Shown here: piece by piece, positions 55,159 through 64,000 of the stretch
How positions within the stretch are numbered: position 1 is the first letter of the stretch
Layout: each line of letters starts with the position of its first letter
Source of the DNA: Acidobacteriaceae bacterium
GTDB lineage: Bacteria > Acidobacteriota > Terriglobia > Bryobacterales > Bryobacteraceae
DNA length: 64,000 nt
Assembly (NCBI GenBank): GCA_019240475.1
Contig: JAFAYI010000024.1
Span: 434,001-498,000, forward strand
Direction of reading: 5' to 3'
Program-made: the position numbers and the translations under genes
Notes under the pieces: model-generated
What the model saw: the letters and a program-made list of their open reading frames with translations, nothing else
Database searches by the model: none
What the model was told of the DNA's origin: nothing

Positions 55159-57252
55159 TCAGTGGGCGGGCGGTTGCGGAGCGTTCTCGGGCAGCGGCGC
55201 GGGCAGCGTAGATACGCGGGAGACGCGGCCTCGAACGGCCTCCTGAATGGAGACGTGGTTCTGGTCAAGGGTTGTGCCGAGCGTTTGGTCGAGCGATACA
55301 CGAGCGTTGCTATAGGCGACCAGCGCGGCGATTTCCGCCGACTGAGCCGTGGCGAGATCGCGCTGCTGCTGGACGACTAGGAAGGTCGTAGAAGCGCCTA
55401 GCGAGAATTTTTTCTGTTCGGCGTCGAGAAGCTGCTGCTCAAGTACGCGGCTTTTTACAGAAGCCAGGTAGCGGACACGCGCCTGCTGCACTCCTACGAT
55501 TCCATTAGAGACATCGACGGCGAGCTGATTCAAGGCCTGCTGATATTGGAGTTGAGATTGCCGCAGGGTGAGTTGATCGATGCCGTAGTCGGCCTGCGCC
55601 TGGCGGTTGCGGGCGGCCGCATAGACGAATCCACCCGCGCGCTCGCTCGGGAAATCGCGCCGGAAGGTCTGGCTGAGGCCATTGCCGATGCCGCCAACGA
55701 AATTTCCGAGCGGCGTGATACAGACCGAGGTTGTGGGTATGCCGGACGGGCAATTTGCAAATCCCGGCGGCAGAGTGGCGCCTGCTCCCGGAGAGCCGGA
55801 TCCCGACGAGCCGGAAACCGGATTGGTCGTAGTGGTTCCGCTTTGCGAACCGCTTGTGGTGGATGAAACGGGAATAGCGTTCGGAATGACGCCGAGCTTA
55901 TAGGGTCCGGCAAGGCCTTGGGAACTCGCGCCAAGCAGCACAGCCAGCTGCGGGAGAAGGCCGTTCTCGGTGCCGAGGTTGGAGATTTCGGAGTTGCTCA
56001 AGTTGATCTTTTGCACGGCAAGGTCGGTTCGGCTGCGAAGGGCCATCGCGAGCATGTCTTTCAAGGGAGGCAGGTTGTCTTGCTCGGGGACCTCGATGTG
56101 GTCGAGCGGGATGATTTCCGCCTCGGCGATCACGGGGTCGGCAAGGCCATTACGGCTCAGAACGTTCTTGAGCGATACCTGCTGCTGCTCCAGATTGGTT
56201 TGAGAAACGACGAGATCCTGCTGGCTGGAGGCAACCTGGGCTTCGGCGGTGGTGACGTCGAGGGGCGCCATGGCGCCGAGCTGAACCTCTTTCTTGTTGT
56301 TCTCGAAAAACTGCTGCGCGACGTCGAGCGCGGCTTGCTTCGCTTTGACGTCCTGGTAGTCGGCGACCAGACCGTAGTAGAGGGTCAGAACGTTAGCCAC
56401 TGCCCCGATGACTGCCCCCTTGAAGGTAAGGTCGTCCGCCTTGAGGGTGGCTTTCGCAGTAGTAATGAAGCGGCTATTGACCGCGGTCCCGAAACCTTGC
56501 AGCAGGTTGTGTTGAAAGCTGATCGAAATCGAAGGCGCGTAGGTCGGGTTGGGCGTGTCGCTCGGCGCGTTCTCATTCAAATAGGATTCGCGATAGGTGA
56601 TGCTGGCCTGGCCGCCGGTGAGCAGACCCTGGCTCAAGGTCGCGGTGTAGTTGCGGCTCAGGTCGAGGACGCTATAAATTCCGCTCTGGACCTCATCGGG
56701 TTCGAGCGTGGTCCTGTGCGCGAAGGCGGCCGAGTATTGGAAGGCGGGATCGAGAGTGGGCGTAACAGGTCCGATCTGCGAGATGGTGGCGCCGACGGAG
56801 CTGCCGGAATTCTGGCTACTCGCAGACGTGCTGACGCCGGCGGCGGCCTGGCTCCCGGCCACGCCCTGGCCGCTTGCCACCGAACCGGCGAGCGACTGGC
56901 CGCTCGTGACGCCCGGCAAAGCTCCGCCGCCCTCATACCGCTCCAGATTCCATTGGTCCGTTAGAGGGTTGTAGCGGTCGATTTCGATGTCGATGTTGTT
57001 TTCAAGGGCGAGCGCGATAGCGTCCTGAACGGTCAGGTACAGTTTCCCGGCCTGCACCAACGAACGCAGACGACCGGAATTGGCAAGCGGCGCCGGCGGA
57101 ATGAACGCAGCCTTGTAGGGACGCACCGCGATAGAACCGATGGGCTTCACCGGGGCGACGGAGTCTTGCGCCCATACTGGAGCGGCGCAGGCGATCGAAA
57201 GCACGACGGCCAAACACTGGCGCAGAGCCGATTGTGAACTGGGGAGTCTCAT
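55159..57252 (-). CDS. TolC family outer-membrane efflux protein (second of pair)
   Basis: 697-aa TolC-like protein with a signal peptide ('CLAVVLSIACAAPVWAQ'). It is longer than the usual 450-500 aa because of Gly/Ser-rich inserts, one near residues 110-165 and one near 470-525 that carries two Cys ('FANCPSG', 'SVCITPLG'). OEP-type repeats include 'DAIALALENNIDIEIDRYNP' and 'GAMAPLDVTTAEAQVASSQQ'. Its start overlaps the end of the upstream homologue by 4 nt. No ABC or RND partner is adjacent, so the cargo is unknown. Probable paralogue of the next gene. Confidence 0.9.
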   Translation of the reverse strand: MRLPSSQSALRQCLAVVLSIACAAPVWAQDSVAPVKPIGSIAVRPYKAAFIPPAPLANSGRLRSLVQAGKLYLTVQDAIALALENNIDIEIDRYNPLTDQWNLERYEGGGALPGVTSGQSLAGSVASGQGVAGSQAAAGVSTSASSQNSGSSVGATISQIGPVTPTLDPAFQYSAAFAHRTTLEPDEVQSGIYSVLDLSRNYTATLSQGLLTGGQASITYRESYLNENAPSDTPNPTYAPSISISFQHNLLQGFGTAVNSRFITTAKATLKADDLTFKGAVIGAVANVLTLYYGLVADYQDVKAKQAALDVAQQFFENNKKEVQLGAMAPLDVTTAEAQVASSQQDLVVSQTNLEQQQVSLKNVLSRNGLADPVIAEAEIIPLDHIEVPEQDNLPPLKDMLAMALRSRTDLAVQKINLSNSEISNLGTENGLLPQLAVLLGASSQGLAGPYKLGVIPNAIPVSSTTSGSQSGTTTTNPVSGSSGSGSPGAGATLPPGFANCPSGIPTTSVCITPLGNFVGGIGNGLSQTFRRDFPSERAGGFVYAAARNRQAQADYGIDQLTLRQSQLQYQQALNQLAVDVSNGIVGVQQARVRYLASVKSRVLEQQLLDAEQKKFSLGASTTFLVVQQQRDLATAQSAEIAALVAYSNARVSLDQTLGTTLDQNHVSIQEAVRGRVSRVSTLPAPLPENAPQPPAH

Positions 57253-59210
57253 TGCTGCGGGGTGGGCTCCACGGGTTGAGTTGGATTCGAGACGGGCGCT
57301 TCGGGGTTGGGAAGGCTGGCCGGCAAGACCGATTTGCGCTCGACGCGCCCGGACAAAGCTTCCTGCAGCGAGATGTGATTGACGTCGAGCGTCGTGCCCA
57401 TGGCCTGATCGAAAGCGATGCGGGCGTGGGTATAAGTGGCGAGAGACGCCGTCTCGGTGCTTTCCGCGGTGGCCAGCGTCTGCTCATCCTGAACGACGTT
57501 AAAGACGGTGGCGGCGCCCAGGTTGTACTTTTTCTTGTCGGCATCGAGCGTTTGCTGCTGGAGTATGCGGGCCTTTACCGAAGAGTCGTAACGCACGCGG
57601 GCCTGGCGCAAAGCGATGACGGCATTTTGAACGTCGACGCGAACCTGGTTGATGGACTTCTGAAGCTGCAGCTCTTGTTGCCGTAAGGCGAGGGCGCTGG
57701 TGACGTAATCGGATTGAGCGATGCGATTACGCAGCGGGATATTCAACTGCAAGCCGGCCGAGTAATTGGGAAAGTCTCGGCGAAAGACCTGGCCCAATGC
57801 GTTGCCGTAGCCGCCTACTAGATAGGGATCGGGAGAGATATAGCTGGATGGCGGGCTGTTTGGATTGACGAGATAGTTCGTGCTGCCGGTCAGGCCATTG
57901 TTAGTAAGTTCGGCGAAAACCTGAAGAGTCGGCCTAAGCTCGTTCTTGATGCCGCGCAAATTGATCTTATTGCTATCGACGTTCAACCGCGCTTGCGCAA
58001 TTTCGACGCGCTGCTTGAGAGCGTCTTGCACGAGGTCGTCCAAGGGGCGCGACTCATCCTGCTGGGGTATTTGAATGGTGTCGAGAGGAATTACATGCAC
58101 TTCGGCCAGGGTGGGGCTCGCGACGCCATTCTTGCTGAGAGCGTTTTTTAGAACTGTCTCCTGTTGCAGTAAGTTGGTCTGCGAAATCAGCAAATCCTGT
58201 TGGCTTGAGTAGACCTGCGATTCGGCGCGCGTGACTTCAATAGGAGCAAGGGTCCCGATCTGCACCTGCTTCTTGTTGTCTTCAAATAAAGCTTGGGCGG
58301 TCGCCAGCTCGTCTTTCCGCGCCTTCAGGTCCTGATAGAAACTAACTAAGTCCCAGTAGAGATTCAGGATGGCCGATACGGTGGTGATGACCTGCTGTTT
58401 GAATTGCAGGTCGGAAACCTTCTCGTTATTCTTCGAGACCCGAATATTTCGATCAAGAACCGGCTTTCCAAATCCCTGCAGAAGATTTTGGGTCACATAG
58501 AGATCGAGACTGGCGGCGGAATAAGGATCGAGAGTAAAAGATTCGCTATTGTATTTATTCCACTGGTCGGTGTAAGTGAGCTGCGCGTATGTGCCGGTGT
58601 CGAAGTATTGAAAGTATTGGGCCTGATAGGTGCGGCTTTCCTGGACGAGCGCGGCGGTTCCGGTAAGAATCAGGTTGCTCTGCGGGCTCGTGTAGTGACC
58701 GAAATTTCCGTAGAAGACTAGCTGCGGGTCGAAGTTGTTAATGGTCGGACCTAACTGAGTCACGATGCCGCCGCTGGAACTGACGCCGGCGCCCGAAGCA
58801 CTGGCGCCGCCGCTGGCCGTCAGGCTGACGCCGGTAAGGCTGACGCTTTGCGGCCCGGCCGCGACCGGAACGCCGACGTTACGCAATCCGCCGCCGCCTT
58901 GCGCGCGCAAAGTCACCTGCCTTTGCAGCAAAGGCGTGTAGCGTTGAATCTCGATATCGAGGTTGTTTTCGAGCGCGAGCGCGATTACGTCCTGGGCCGA
59001 GAGATAGAGATTGCCGCCTCGCACGAGCGCTTCCAGGCGGTCCGAATTAGCGAGATTGATGGGCGGGACCTCGCGCTGTTGATAAGGGCGAGTGAACCAA
59101 CCAAGGCCGCCGTGCGGCGCTTCAATGCGAACGGCGTTCTGGGCGGAGGCGGAGCCGAGAACCAGGAGCGCGGCGCACAGCAAAGACAGGGGTGCTTTGA
59201 ATCGTCTCAT
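57249..59210 (-). CDS. TolC family outer-membrane efflux protein (first of pair)
   Basis: 653-aa TolC-like protein with signal peptide 'LSLLCAALLVLGSASAQ'. Repeats parallel those of the downstream gene: 'DVIALALENNLDIEIQRYTP', 'GTLAPIEVTRAESQVYSSQQ' and 'QQILLQ'-style helices near the C-terminus ('KKYNLGAATVFNVVQDEQTL'). The two copies share the order of motifs, pointing to tandem duplication. It would form a trimeric outer-membrane channel. Followed by a 432-nt gap to truA. Confidence 0.9.
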   Translation of the reverse strand: MRRFKAPLSLLCAALLVLGSASAQNAVRIEAPHGGLGWFTRPYQQREVPPINLANSDRLEALVRGGNLYLSAQDVIALALENNLDIEIQRYTPLLQRQVTLRAQGGGGLRNVGVPVAAGPQSVSLTGVSLTASGGASASGAGVSSSGGIVTQLGPTINNFDPQLVFYGNFGHYTSPQSNLILTGTAALVQESRTYQAQYFQYFDTGTYAQLTYTDQWNKYNSESFTLDPYSAASLDLYVTQNLLQGFGKPVLDRNIRVSKNNEKVSDLQFKQQVITTVSAILNLYWDLVSFYQDLKARKDELATAQALFEDNKKQVQIGTLAPIEVTRAESQVYSSQQDLLISQTNLLQQETVLKNALSKNGVASPTLAEVHVIPLDTIQIPQQDESRPLDDLVQDALKQRVEIAQARLNVDSNKINLRGIKNELRPTLQVFAELTNNGLTGSTNYLVNPNSPPSSYISPDPYLVGGYGNALGQVFRRDFPNYSAGLQLNIPLRNRIAQSDYVTSALALRQQELQLQKSINQVRVDVQNAVIALRQARVRYDSSVKARILQQQTLDADKKKYNLGAATVFNVVQDEQTLATAESTETASLATYTHARIAFDQAMGTTLDVNHISLQEALSGRVERKSVLPASLPNPEAPVSNPTQPVEPTPQQ

Positions 59211-59642
59211 TAATGTCGTCTAAAACCTTCATTGTGGATCGTTCAACGGCCGGCGGCAGCGTTGGGCAGTGCGGCGGCAGGCGCGGGCAGCGATGGATTG
59301 ACCGTGTCCTTCATGCGCAAAGTCATAGTTGTCCCGTTGCAAGTGAAACGACATGCACATCAGCCAAGTTCCGTGATTTCTCATCGTAGCGCAGCGTTGC
59401 TGTTTAGCATTTGGATATCGGGATGGCCTGGGGGGCGCTGAAGTGAGAGGTGAGGCACGGGGCATTCCAATCGTGAGGAGGAACGCAAATGCCGCTTTAT
59501 CAATGATCTCGGCGGAGGGCGGCGGAAATGCAAGGCAGAGCGCTGTTCGTTTCTGGGACGAGACGGGCGAGACTGCAACAGACGCGGCGGATAGCGCCGT
59601 GGAAGAGAGGGCCAGGATTGATATTCTCGCGGGTGCGTTGAG
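59211..59642. other. Intergenic region between the TolC pair and truA
   Basis: A 432-nt stretch with no gene I can support. A plus-strand ORF from 59443 to 59646 shares a 4-nt ATGA overlap with truA, but its composition and start (GTG without a clear ribosome site) are unconvincing and no family is recognised. The region must hold promoters for both divergent transcription units. Confidence 0.4.
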
Positions 59643-60389
59643 ATGAGGAAATTGCGCTTTGAAGTCGCCTACGACGGCACCGAGTTCAACGGCTGGCAGG
59701 TACAGCCTGGGCTGCCGACGATCCAGGGCGTTTTGGAAGAGGCGATCGGCCGGATCGAAGGCAAGACGGTTACGGTGATCGGGTCGGGAAGAACGGACGC
59801 CGGAGTGCATGCGTTCGCGCAAGTGGCGGCGGTTGCTTTGGAGAATCCGATTCCGGCCGACAATTTTCGCCGGGCAGTGAACCGGCTGCTGCCCTACACG
59901 ATTCGCGTCAGCCACGTGAGCGAGGCGAGGGCCGATTTTCATCCGCGATTCGATGCACGGCGCAAGACTTATGAATATCGAATCTTTCGCGAGGAGATCT
60001 GTCCGCCGTTCGAACGGCGATTTGTGTATCACCATCCGTATCCATTGAACGAGGCGGCAATGACGGCCGCCGCGACATTGCTCGAAGGCGAGCACGATTT
60101 CACGGCGTTTGCGGCGGCTGACGAAAAAGATGCGCTGGAGGCGTCGAAGGTGCGAACCATGTTTCGTTCCGTGCTGGAGCGCAAGGAACGAACCTTGATC
60201 TATAGCGTGACGGGGTCTGGATTCTTGAAGCACATGGTGCGCAACATCATGGGGGTGTTGCTCGAAGTGGGGAAGTGCAATTTGAGCGAGCGGGATGTGT
60301 TAGCGCGGCTGGAGCGTGGCAGTGCGATCAAAGCGGGGCCGACGGCGCCCGCGAACGGGCTTTTTCTGGTGTCGGTGGATTACGACTGA
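59643..60389 (+). CDS. truA: tRNA pseudouridine synthase A
   Basis: 248-aa TruA, which makes pseudouridine at positions 38-40 of tRNA anticodon stems. The N-terminus 'RKLRFEVAYDGTEFNGWQVQ' and the catalytic 'IGSGRTDAGVHAFAQVAAV' (Asp in R-T-D-A-G-V-H) are intact, as are 'ARRKTYEYRIFREEICPPF' and 'VTGSGFLKHMVRNIMGVLLE'. The length is normal. A DUF606 transporter gene follows 17 nt downstream. Confidence 0.95.
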   Translation: MRKLRFEVAYDGTEFNGWQVQPGLPTIQGVLEEAIGRIEGKTVTVIGSGRTDAGVHAFAQVAAVALENPIPADNFRRAVNRLLPYTIRVSHVSEARADFHPRFDARRKTYEYRIFREEICPPFERRFVYHHPYPLNEAAMTAAATLLEGEHDFTAFAAADEKDALEASKVRTMFRSVLERKERTLIYSVTGSGFLKHMVRNIMGVLLEVGKCNLSERDVLARLERGSAIKAGPTAPANGLFLVSVDYD

Positions 60390-60406
60390 CGGCGCGTCTA
60401 TCAATC

Positions 60407-60850
60407 ATGGACTGGCTCATTTATCTTGCCGCCGCGGCTTCCGGCATAGCAAATCCGGCACAGGCTGGCGCTAACGCGCAACTTCGGAAGAGCACGGATC
60501 ACGCGATTTTTTCCGCCGTGGTGGTCTACTTGTCGGGGCTGATCTGCGTGCTTGCCCTGCAGCTTCTCTCGCGCCAGACATGGCCGAATGGGGCGAAGCT
60601 CGCGGATGTGCCTTGGTGGGCATGGATGGGCGGGATTTTGAGCATTGCGTCGACCATGGCGGGCATCACGCTCGCGCAGAAGCTCGGCTCCGGCGTATTC
60701 ACGGGCATCACGGTGACGGCCTCGATTGCCATGTCGATTGCGTTCGACAACTTCGGATGGATGGGATTTGAGCGGCATACGGCGTCGTGGCCGCGGCTGG
60801 CCGGTGGGGCGTTGATGATTGCCGGGCTGTGGCTGGTGGCCCGGTTTTGA
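60407..60850 (+). CDS. DMT-family transporter YdcZ/DUF606
   Basis: 147-aa membrane protein with about five helices, matching DUF606 (YdcZ): 'ASGIANPAQAGANAQLRKST', 'VPWWAWMGGILSIASTMAGI' and 'TGITVTASIAMSIAFDNFGW' with 'GGALMIAGLWLVARF' at the end. The frame is open further upstream inside truA, but I start at 'MDWLIYLAAA'. The substrate is unknown. Confidence 0.88.
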   Translation: MDWLIYLAAAASGIANPAQAGANAQLRKSTDHAIFSAVVVYLSGLICVLALQLLSRQTWPNGAKLADVPWWAWMGGILSIASTMAGITLAQKLGSGVFTGITVTASIAMSIAFDNFGWMGFERHTASWPRLAGGALMIAGLWLVARF

Positions 60851-60928
60851 AGGCGGGCGCGTTACAGCGCGCCGAGATCAAGTAACATCGCGCAAGTTAT
60901 CGGAGTCTAACACCTGAGGAAAATACAG

Positions 60929-61513
60929 ATGAAAAAGCGGTTGAGACTTTTTCCGGCGTTTGGGTTGATGATAGCGGTTTCTGCTTTTATGGGCGGCGTT
61001 GCCAATGCCGGCCCTCAACATGAGGAGCATGGCGGCGCTCCACATGGCGAAGTGGGCGGGGGACACATTCCGGCGCACGGGCCCGAACCGGCAGCGCGTT
61101 CGGAAGGGCATGCGGCTCCGCGGCAGGAGGGACGTGCCGAGGCTCCGGCGCGTAACTTCCGGGATGCGCAAGGCCATCCGGAAGCGCCACATGTGCACGC
61201 GCGGAACGACGAGTGGGTGGGCCACGCGGACAGGAACGATCCGCGATTCCACATGGATCATCCCTGGGCGCACGGCCGTTTCACCGGCGGGTTCGGGCCT
61301 GGGCACGTTTGGCGCCTGGCCGGCGGCGGGCCATCGCGATTCTGGTTTAACGGGTTTTACTTCAGCGTGTTTCCGGGCGAGGTCGATTACTGCAACGGTT
61401 GGCTTTGGGATTCGGATGAGATCGTGATCTACGACGACCCGGATCATCCCGGCTGGTATCTGGCGTACAACACCCGGCTCGGAACGTACGTGCACGTCCA
61501 GTATCTGGGCTAA
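60929..61513 (+). CDS. Secreted histidine-rich protein
   Basis: 194-aa protein with a signal peptide '[20 protein letters not shown]'. Residues about 28-125 are rich in His, Gly, Pro and Glu, with many His-x-His-type pairs (e.g. '[20 protein letters not shown]', '[11 protein letters not shown]'), suggesting metal binding. The C-terminal part '[20 protein letters not shown]' and '[20 protein letters not shown]' is more ordered and of a kind I associate with Acidobacteria. Function unknown. Confidence 0.75.
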   Translation: MKKRLRLFPAFGLMIAVSAFMGGVANAGPQHEEHGGAPHGEVGGGHIPAHGPEPAARSEGHAAPRQEGRAEAPARNFRDAQGHPEAPHVHARNDEWVGHADRNDPRFHMDHPWAHGRFTGGFGPGHVWRLAGGGPSRFWFNGFYFSVFPGEVDYCNGWLWDSDEIVIYDDPDHPGWYLAYNTRLGTYVHVQYLG

Positions 61514-61569
61514 TCCAGTCGCTAGGCAAGACGCGGCGGCGGACGCGGCGGATTTGGTAGAACATCCTA

Positions 61570-63078
61570 GTGGGCCGCCGTGCGTTCAAGAAAATATTAA
61601 TCGCAAACCGCGGAGAGATCGCGGTGCGCGTAATTCGCGCCTGTCGGGAGATGCGTATCGAGACCGCGGCGATCTTCTCAGACGCAGACCGGCATGCGCT
61701 TCACGTGCAGATGGCGGACGAAGCTGTCTGCGTAGGCCCCGCTCCTTCGCGCGAGAGCTATCTATCGATTGAGCGGGTGCTGCGGGCGGCTCGCGACACC
61801 GGCTCGGAGGCCATTCATCCGGGCTACGGCTTTCTAAGCGAGAACGCCGAATTCGCGAGCGCCTGCGAAGAAGCGGGCATCAAGTTCATAGGTCCGGCGC
61901 CTGAAGCGATCGGGCAGATGGGCTCGAAGACGGCGGCGCGCCGTGTGGCGATTGCAGCGGGCGCCCCGGTTGTGCCGGGAACCGAGCAGGGCATTCGCGA
62001 TTTCGCTGAAGCGCGCCGGACGGCCGCGGGTATCGGGTATCCGGTTCTGCTAAAAGCGGCGGCGGGTGGCGGCGGCAAGGGAATGCGGCGGGTGGATAGC
62101 GAAGCGGAGCTGGAATCCGCGATGCGGTCGGCGGCGAGCGAAGCTGAGCGGGCGTTCGGGTCGGCTGAAGTTTACCTGGAGAAGCTAATCGAGCGGCCAC
62201 GGCACATAGAAGTTCAAGTGCTGGGCGACGAGCACGGACGTTTGATTCACCTGGGCGAACGGGAGTGCTCGATTCAACGGAGACACCAGAAGGTGGTAGA
62301 AGAGTGCCCGTCGCCGCTGGTGTTGGAAAAGCCGGAGCTGCGCGAGAGGATCGGCGAAGCGGCGCTGAAGATCGCGCGGGCGGTTAGTTATTCGAGCGCG
62401 GGGACGCTGGAGTTCTTAGCGGACCAGCAAGGGAATTTCTATTTCCTGGAGATGAACACGCGCTTGCAGGTAGAGCATCCGGTGACCGAGTGGACGACCG
62501 GGATCGACCTGGTGCGCTGGCAGATCCGCGTGGCGGCGGGCGAGCAGCTGAGCGTGCGGCAAGAAGATGTGAGGTGGACGGGCTCGGCGATCGAGAGCCG
62601 GATCTACGCGGAGGATCCGGAGAACAATTTCTTCCCGAGCCCTGGAAGAATAGCGCAGTATGCCGAGCCGGCTGGGCCTGGAGTGCGGGTGGACGGCGGC
62701 GTGTATGCGGGTTGGACGGTGCCGATCGAATATGACCCGATGCTGGCGAAGCTGGCGGTCTGGGGCGACACGCGCGAGACCGCGATCGAGCGCATGCGGC
62801 GAGCGCTCGGCGAGTACCGCGTGCTGGGCATCACGACAAACCTGACATATTTAGAAGAACTGATGGGGGACGGCGAGTTTGTGGCGGGCCGCTTGGACAC
62901 GGGTTTTCTGGAGGAATTCGCCAAGCGCCGCCGCGCCGCGCAGAAGAATGAAGGAGAAGTGATCGCGGCGGTTCTGGCGGCGGCTTATGCGACAACGCAG
63001 CAGCCAACGTTTGCGGCGGTGAGCGGGCCGGCGCCGAGCGCATGGCGCGTGGCATCCAAACAAGGACTGATGCATTGA
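61570..63078 (+). CDS. accC: Biotin carboxylase subunit of an acyl-CoA carboxylase
   Basis: 502-aa biotin carboxylase: the N-terminus 'FKKILIANRGEIAVRVIRAC', ATP-grasp 'LLKAAAGGGGKGMRRVDSEA', 'HIEVQVLGDEHGRLIHLGER', 'ECSIQRRHQKVVEECPSPLV' and 'FYFLEMNTRLQVEHPVTEW' are all intact. The C-terminal 50 residues after the carboxylase fold are variable. GTG start. It is joined to the biotin carrier gene by a 4-nt overlap. The pairing of BC with a separate 167-aa carrier fits propionyl/acyl-CoA carboxylase as well as acetyl-CoA carboxylase; no carboxyltransferase is in the window. Confidence 0.92.
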   Translation: MGRRAFKKILIANRGEIAVRVIRACREMRIETAAIFSDADRHALHVQMADEAVCVGPAPSRESYLSIERVLRAARDTGSEAIHPGYGFLSENAEFASACEEAGIKFIGPAPEAIGQMGSKTAARRVAIAAGAPVVPGTEQGIRDFAEARRTAAGIGYPVLLKAAAGGGGKGMRRVDSEAELESAMRSAASEAERAFGSAEVYLEKLIERPRHIEVQVLGDEHGRLIHLGERECSIQRRHQKVVEECPSPLVLEKPELRERIGEAALKIARAVSYSSAGTLEFLADQQGNFYFLEMNTRLQVEHPVTEWTTGIDLVRWQIRVAAGEQLSVRQEDVRWTGSAIESRIYAEDPENNFFPSPGRIAQYAEPAGPGVRVDGGVYAGWTVPIEYDPMLAKLAVWGDTRETAIERMRRALGEYRVLGITTNLTYLEELMGDGEFVAGRLDTGFLEEFAKRRRAAQKNEGEVIAAVLAAAYATTQQPTFAAVSGPAPSAWRVASKQGLMH

Positions 63079-63578
63079 AGCTGAGCGTGGAAGTAGATGG
63101 CGCGAGCTATGTGCTGGAGCTCGAACGCGACGGAAGCCAAGCGCGCTACAAGCTGTCGGGAGAAAGGGACGCATCCGGCGAAGCTACAGTGGCCGAGATT
63201 ATGCCGGGGGTCTTTTCGATCTTGTTGGGCCATCGCAGCGTGGAAGTTCGGGTAGAGCGCGCCGGCGATGCGCTTGAGGCATGGACGGGCGGCGAGCGTC
63301 ACGTGGTTTCCGTGGCGGATGCGCGCGACCGTTCGATTCGCGCAAACACAGCAGGCGCGACGGGTCCAGTGGAGTTGCGCGCGCAGATGCCTGGGAAAGT
63401 GGTGAGCGTGTTGGTGGAGGTGGGCGCTAGAGTGCAGGCCGGGCATGGGTTGATAGTGGTGGAAGCGATGAAGATGCAGAACGAGATGAAATCGCCCAAA
63501 GACGGAGTGGTCTCGAAGATCCATGCGCGCGAGGGCGCGACGGTAGCGGCGGGAGAAGCGCTGCTGGTAGTGGAGTAG
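63075..63578 (+). CDS. Biotin/lipoyl-binding carrier protein of the carboxylase
   Basis: 167-aa protein with TTG start overlapping accC. N-terminal about 90 residues form a beta-rich domain without clear family. The C-terminal biotinyl domain (about 100-167) has the biotin site 'VVEAMKMQNEMKSPKDG' with the Lys in A-M-K-M, and ends 'AREGATVAAGEALLVVE'. It would carry carboxybiotin between the BC and carboxyltransferase. The frame is open 11 codons upstream into accC, so the TTG is a choice based on the overlap. Confidence 0.87.
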   Translation: MKLSVEVDGASYVLELERDGSQARYKLSGERDASGEATVAEIMPGVFSILLGHRSVEVRVERAGDALEAWTGGERHVVSVADARDRSIRANTAGATGPVELRAQMPGKVVSVLVEVGARVQAGHGLIVVEAMKMQNEMKSPKDGVVSKIHAREGATVAAGEALLVVE

Positions 63579-63588
63579 AAGCCGCGCG

Positions 63589-64000
63589 ATGCCGAAAGCG
63601 GATTGCAAATGGTGCGGAGGAACGGGATGGGTGGTATCGGAGCGCGATGGGATCTCGGGCGCGGATCGCTGCCGATGCGTCGCCGATGCGCGCCTGGACG
63701 AGCTGGAACAAAGCTCCCAGGTTCCGAGGAATTATCGAAACGCATCGTTCGATAGCTTCGATGCGCTCGATCCGGTTTACGGCGCGGCGCTGCAAGGAGC
63801 GATGCTGCAGATCAAAGGCTATGCAAATAACTACCCGGTGACGGAAAAGCCGGGTTTGCTGATCGTCGGACCTCCGGGAACGGGCAAGACGCACCTGGCG
63901 GTGGCGGCGCTGCGGCAGTTGCTTGCGCGGGGGCACGAAGCCGTCTTCTTCGATTATTTAAATCTGCTGGACCGCATCCGTTCGAGCTATAACGAGGCGC
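63589..64000 (+). CDS. DnaC/IstB-like ATP-binding protein with N-terminal zinc ribbon (3' truncated)
   Basis: Runs off the right edge; 137 residues are visible. An N-terminal zinc motif 'CKWCGGTGWV' and 'DRCRCVADAR' (Cys pairs) precedes an AAA+ helicase-loader-like domain, with Walker A 'LLIVGPPGTGKTHLAVAALR' about residue 90-110. The zinc-ribbon-plus-ATPase design matches DnaC/DnaI-like helicase loaders; an IstB transposition protein is the alternative, but no transposase is nearby. It follows the carrier gene by 10 nt. Confidence 0.8.
   Translation, partial: MPKADCKWCGGTGWVVSERDGISGADRCRCVADARLDELEQSSQVPRNYRNASFDSFDALDPVYGAALQGAMLQIKGYANNYPVTEKPGLLIVGPPGTGKTHLAVAALRQLLARGHEAVFFDYLNLLDRIRSSYNEA

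Noticed and set aside
59443..59646. 67-aa ORF with ATGA overlap with truA
   Set aside because: The overlap is suggestive, but it has no clear ribosome site, no recognised family, and its codon use is not convincing. I kept the region as an open question rather than a gene.
59229..60233. 334-aa minus-strand ORF over truA
   Set aside because: Its 3' half is a shadow of truA and the rest is low-complexity with no motif or ribosome site; truA has all its catalytic residues.

Overview
The window reads as a stretch of chromosome from a GC-rich, diderm bacterium and it probably includes the replication origin. The gene set fits Acidobacteriota, most likely the Bryobacterales/Solibacter side: bacillithiol genes (bshA, ypdA) together with outer-membrane proteins (two TolC-type channels, a porin), a DUF1800/DUF1501 pair, a CHAT-NTPase-TPR protein, a menaquinone-type UbiE, and a histidine-rich secreted protein of a type I associate with this phylum. 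The taxonomic call is inference from gene content; I ran no search. I see no insertion sequence, prophage or CRISPR array.

Layout. 0-4.3 kb: 3' end of selB, an rRNA methyltransferase, two VOC-fold proteins and a polytopic membrane protein. 4.3-9.7 kb: gyrB, dnaN and dnaA, all on the minus strand, with DnaA-box-like sites on both sides of dnaA and a shared palindromic element in front of gyrB and dnaN. 10-22 kb: tRNA-Gly, a DUF1800/DUF1501 secretion-type pair, galE, a LolD/FtsX/AttH-like transport operon, then an MFS/glycosyltransferase/DUF3467 operon and tRNA-Asp. 22.3-29.7 kb: a complete high-affinity K+ uptake operon (27-aa peptide, kdpF, A, B, C, a porin, and a KdpD sensor with no kinase part). 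31.4-35.8 kb: a three-gene cassette of a CHAT protease-NTPase-TPR protein, a 61-aa protein and a membrane protein, which is the best candidate for an undescribed system. 35.9-49 kb: truncated haemoglobin, an ECF sigma/anti-sigma pair, bshA, a quinone oxidoreductase, ttcA, an FHA-sigma54 activator, ubiE-aroB, an exchanger-like membrane protein, a split EamA pair and cstA-ybdD. 49-64 kb: a sirohaem gene, polA-cyclophilin-ypdA, a frameshifted corrinoid-binding protein, twin TolC proteins, truA, a DUF606 transporter, a secreted His-rich protein, an acyl-CoA carboxylase biotin carboxylase/carrier pair and the start of a DnaC-like ATPase.

Functional themes. Replication initiation and its feedback (dnaA, dnaN, gyrB, polA, dnaC-like); K+ homeostasis (kdp); low-molecular-weight thiol metabolism (bshA makes the bacillithiol precursor, ypdA recycles bacillithiol disulfide); envelope transport (Att-like ABC, TolC pair, porin); and one signalling or defence-like cassette. 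Several gene pairs overlap by 4 nt (14746/15429 ABC-permease, 42514/43260 ubiE-aroB, 46983/49046 cstA-ybdD, 49802/52354 polA-cyclophilin, 52354/52968 cyclophilin-ypdA, 57249 TolC pair, 61570/63075 accC-accB), so translational coupling is common here.
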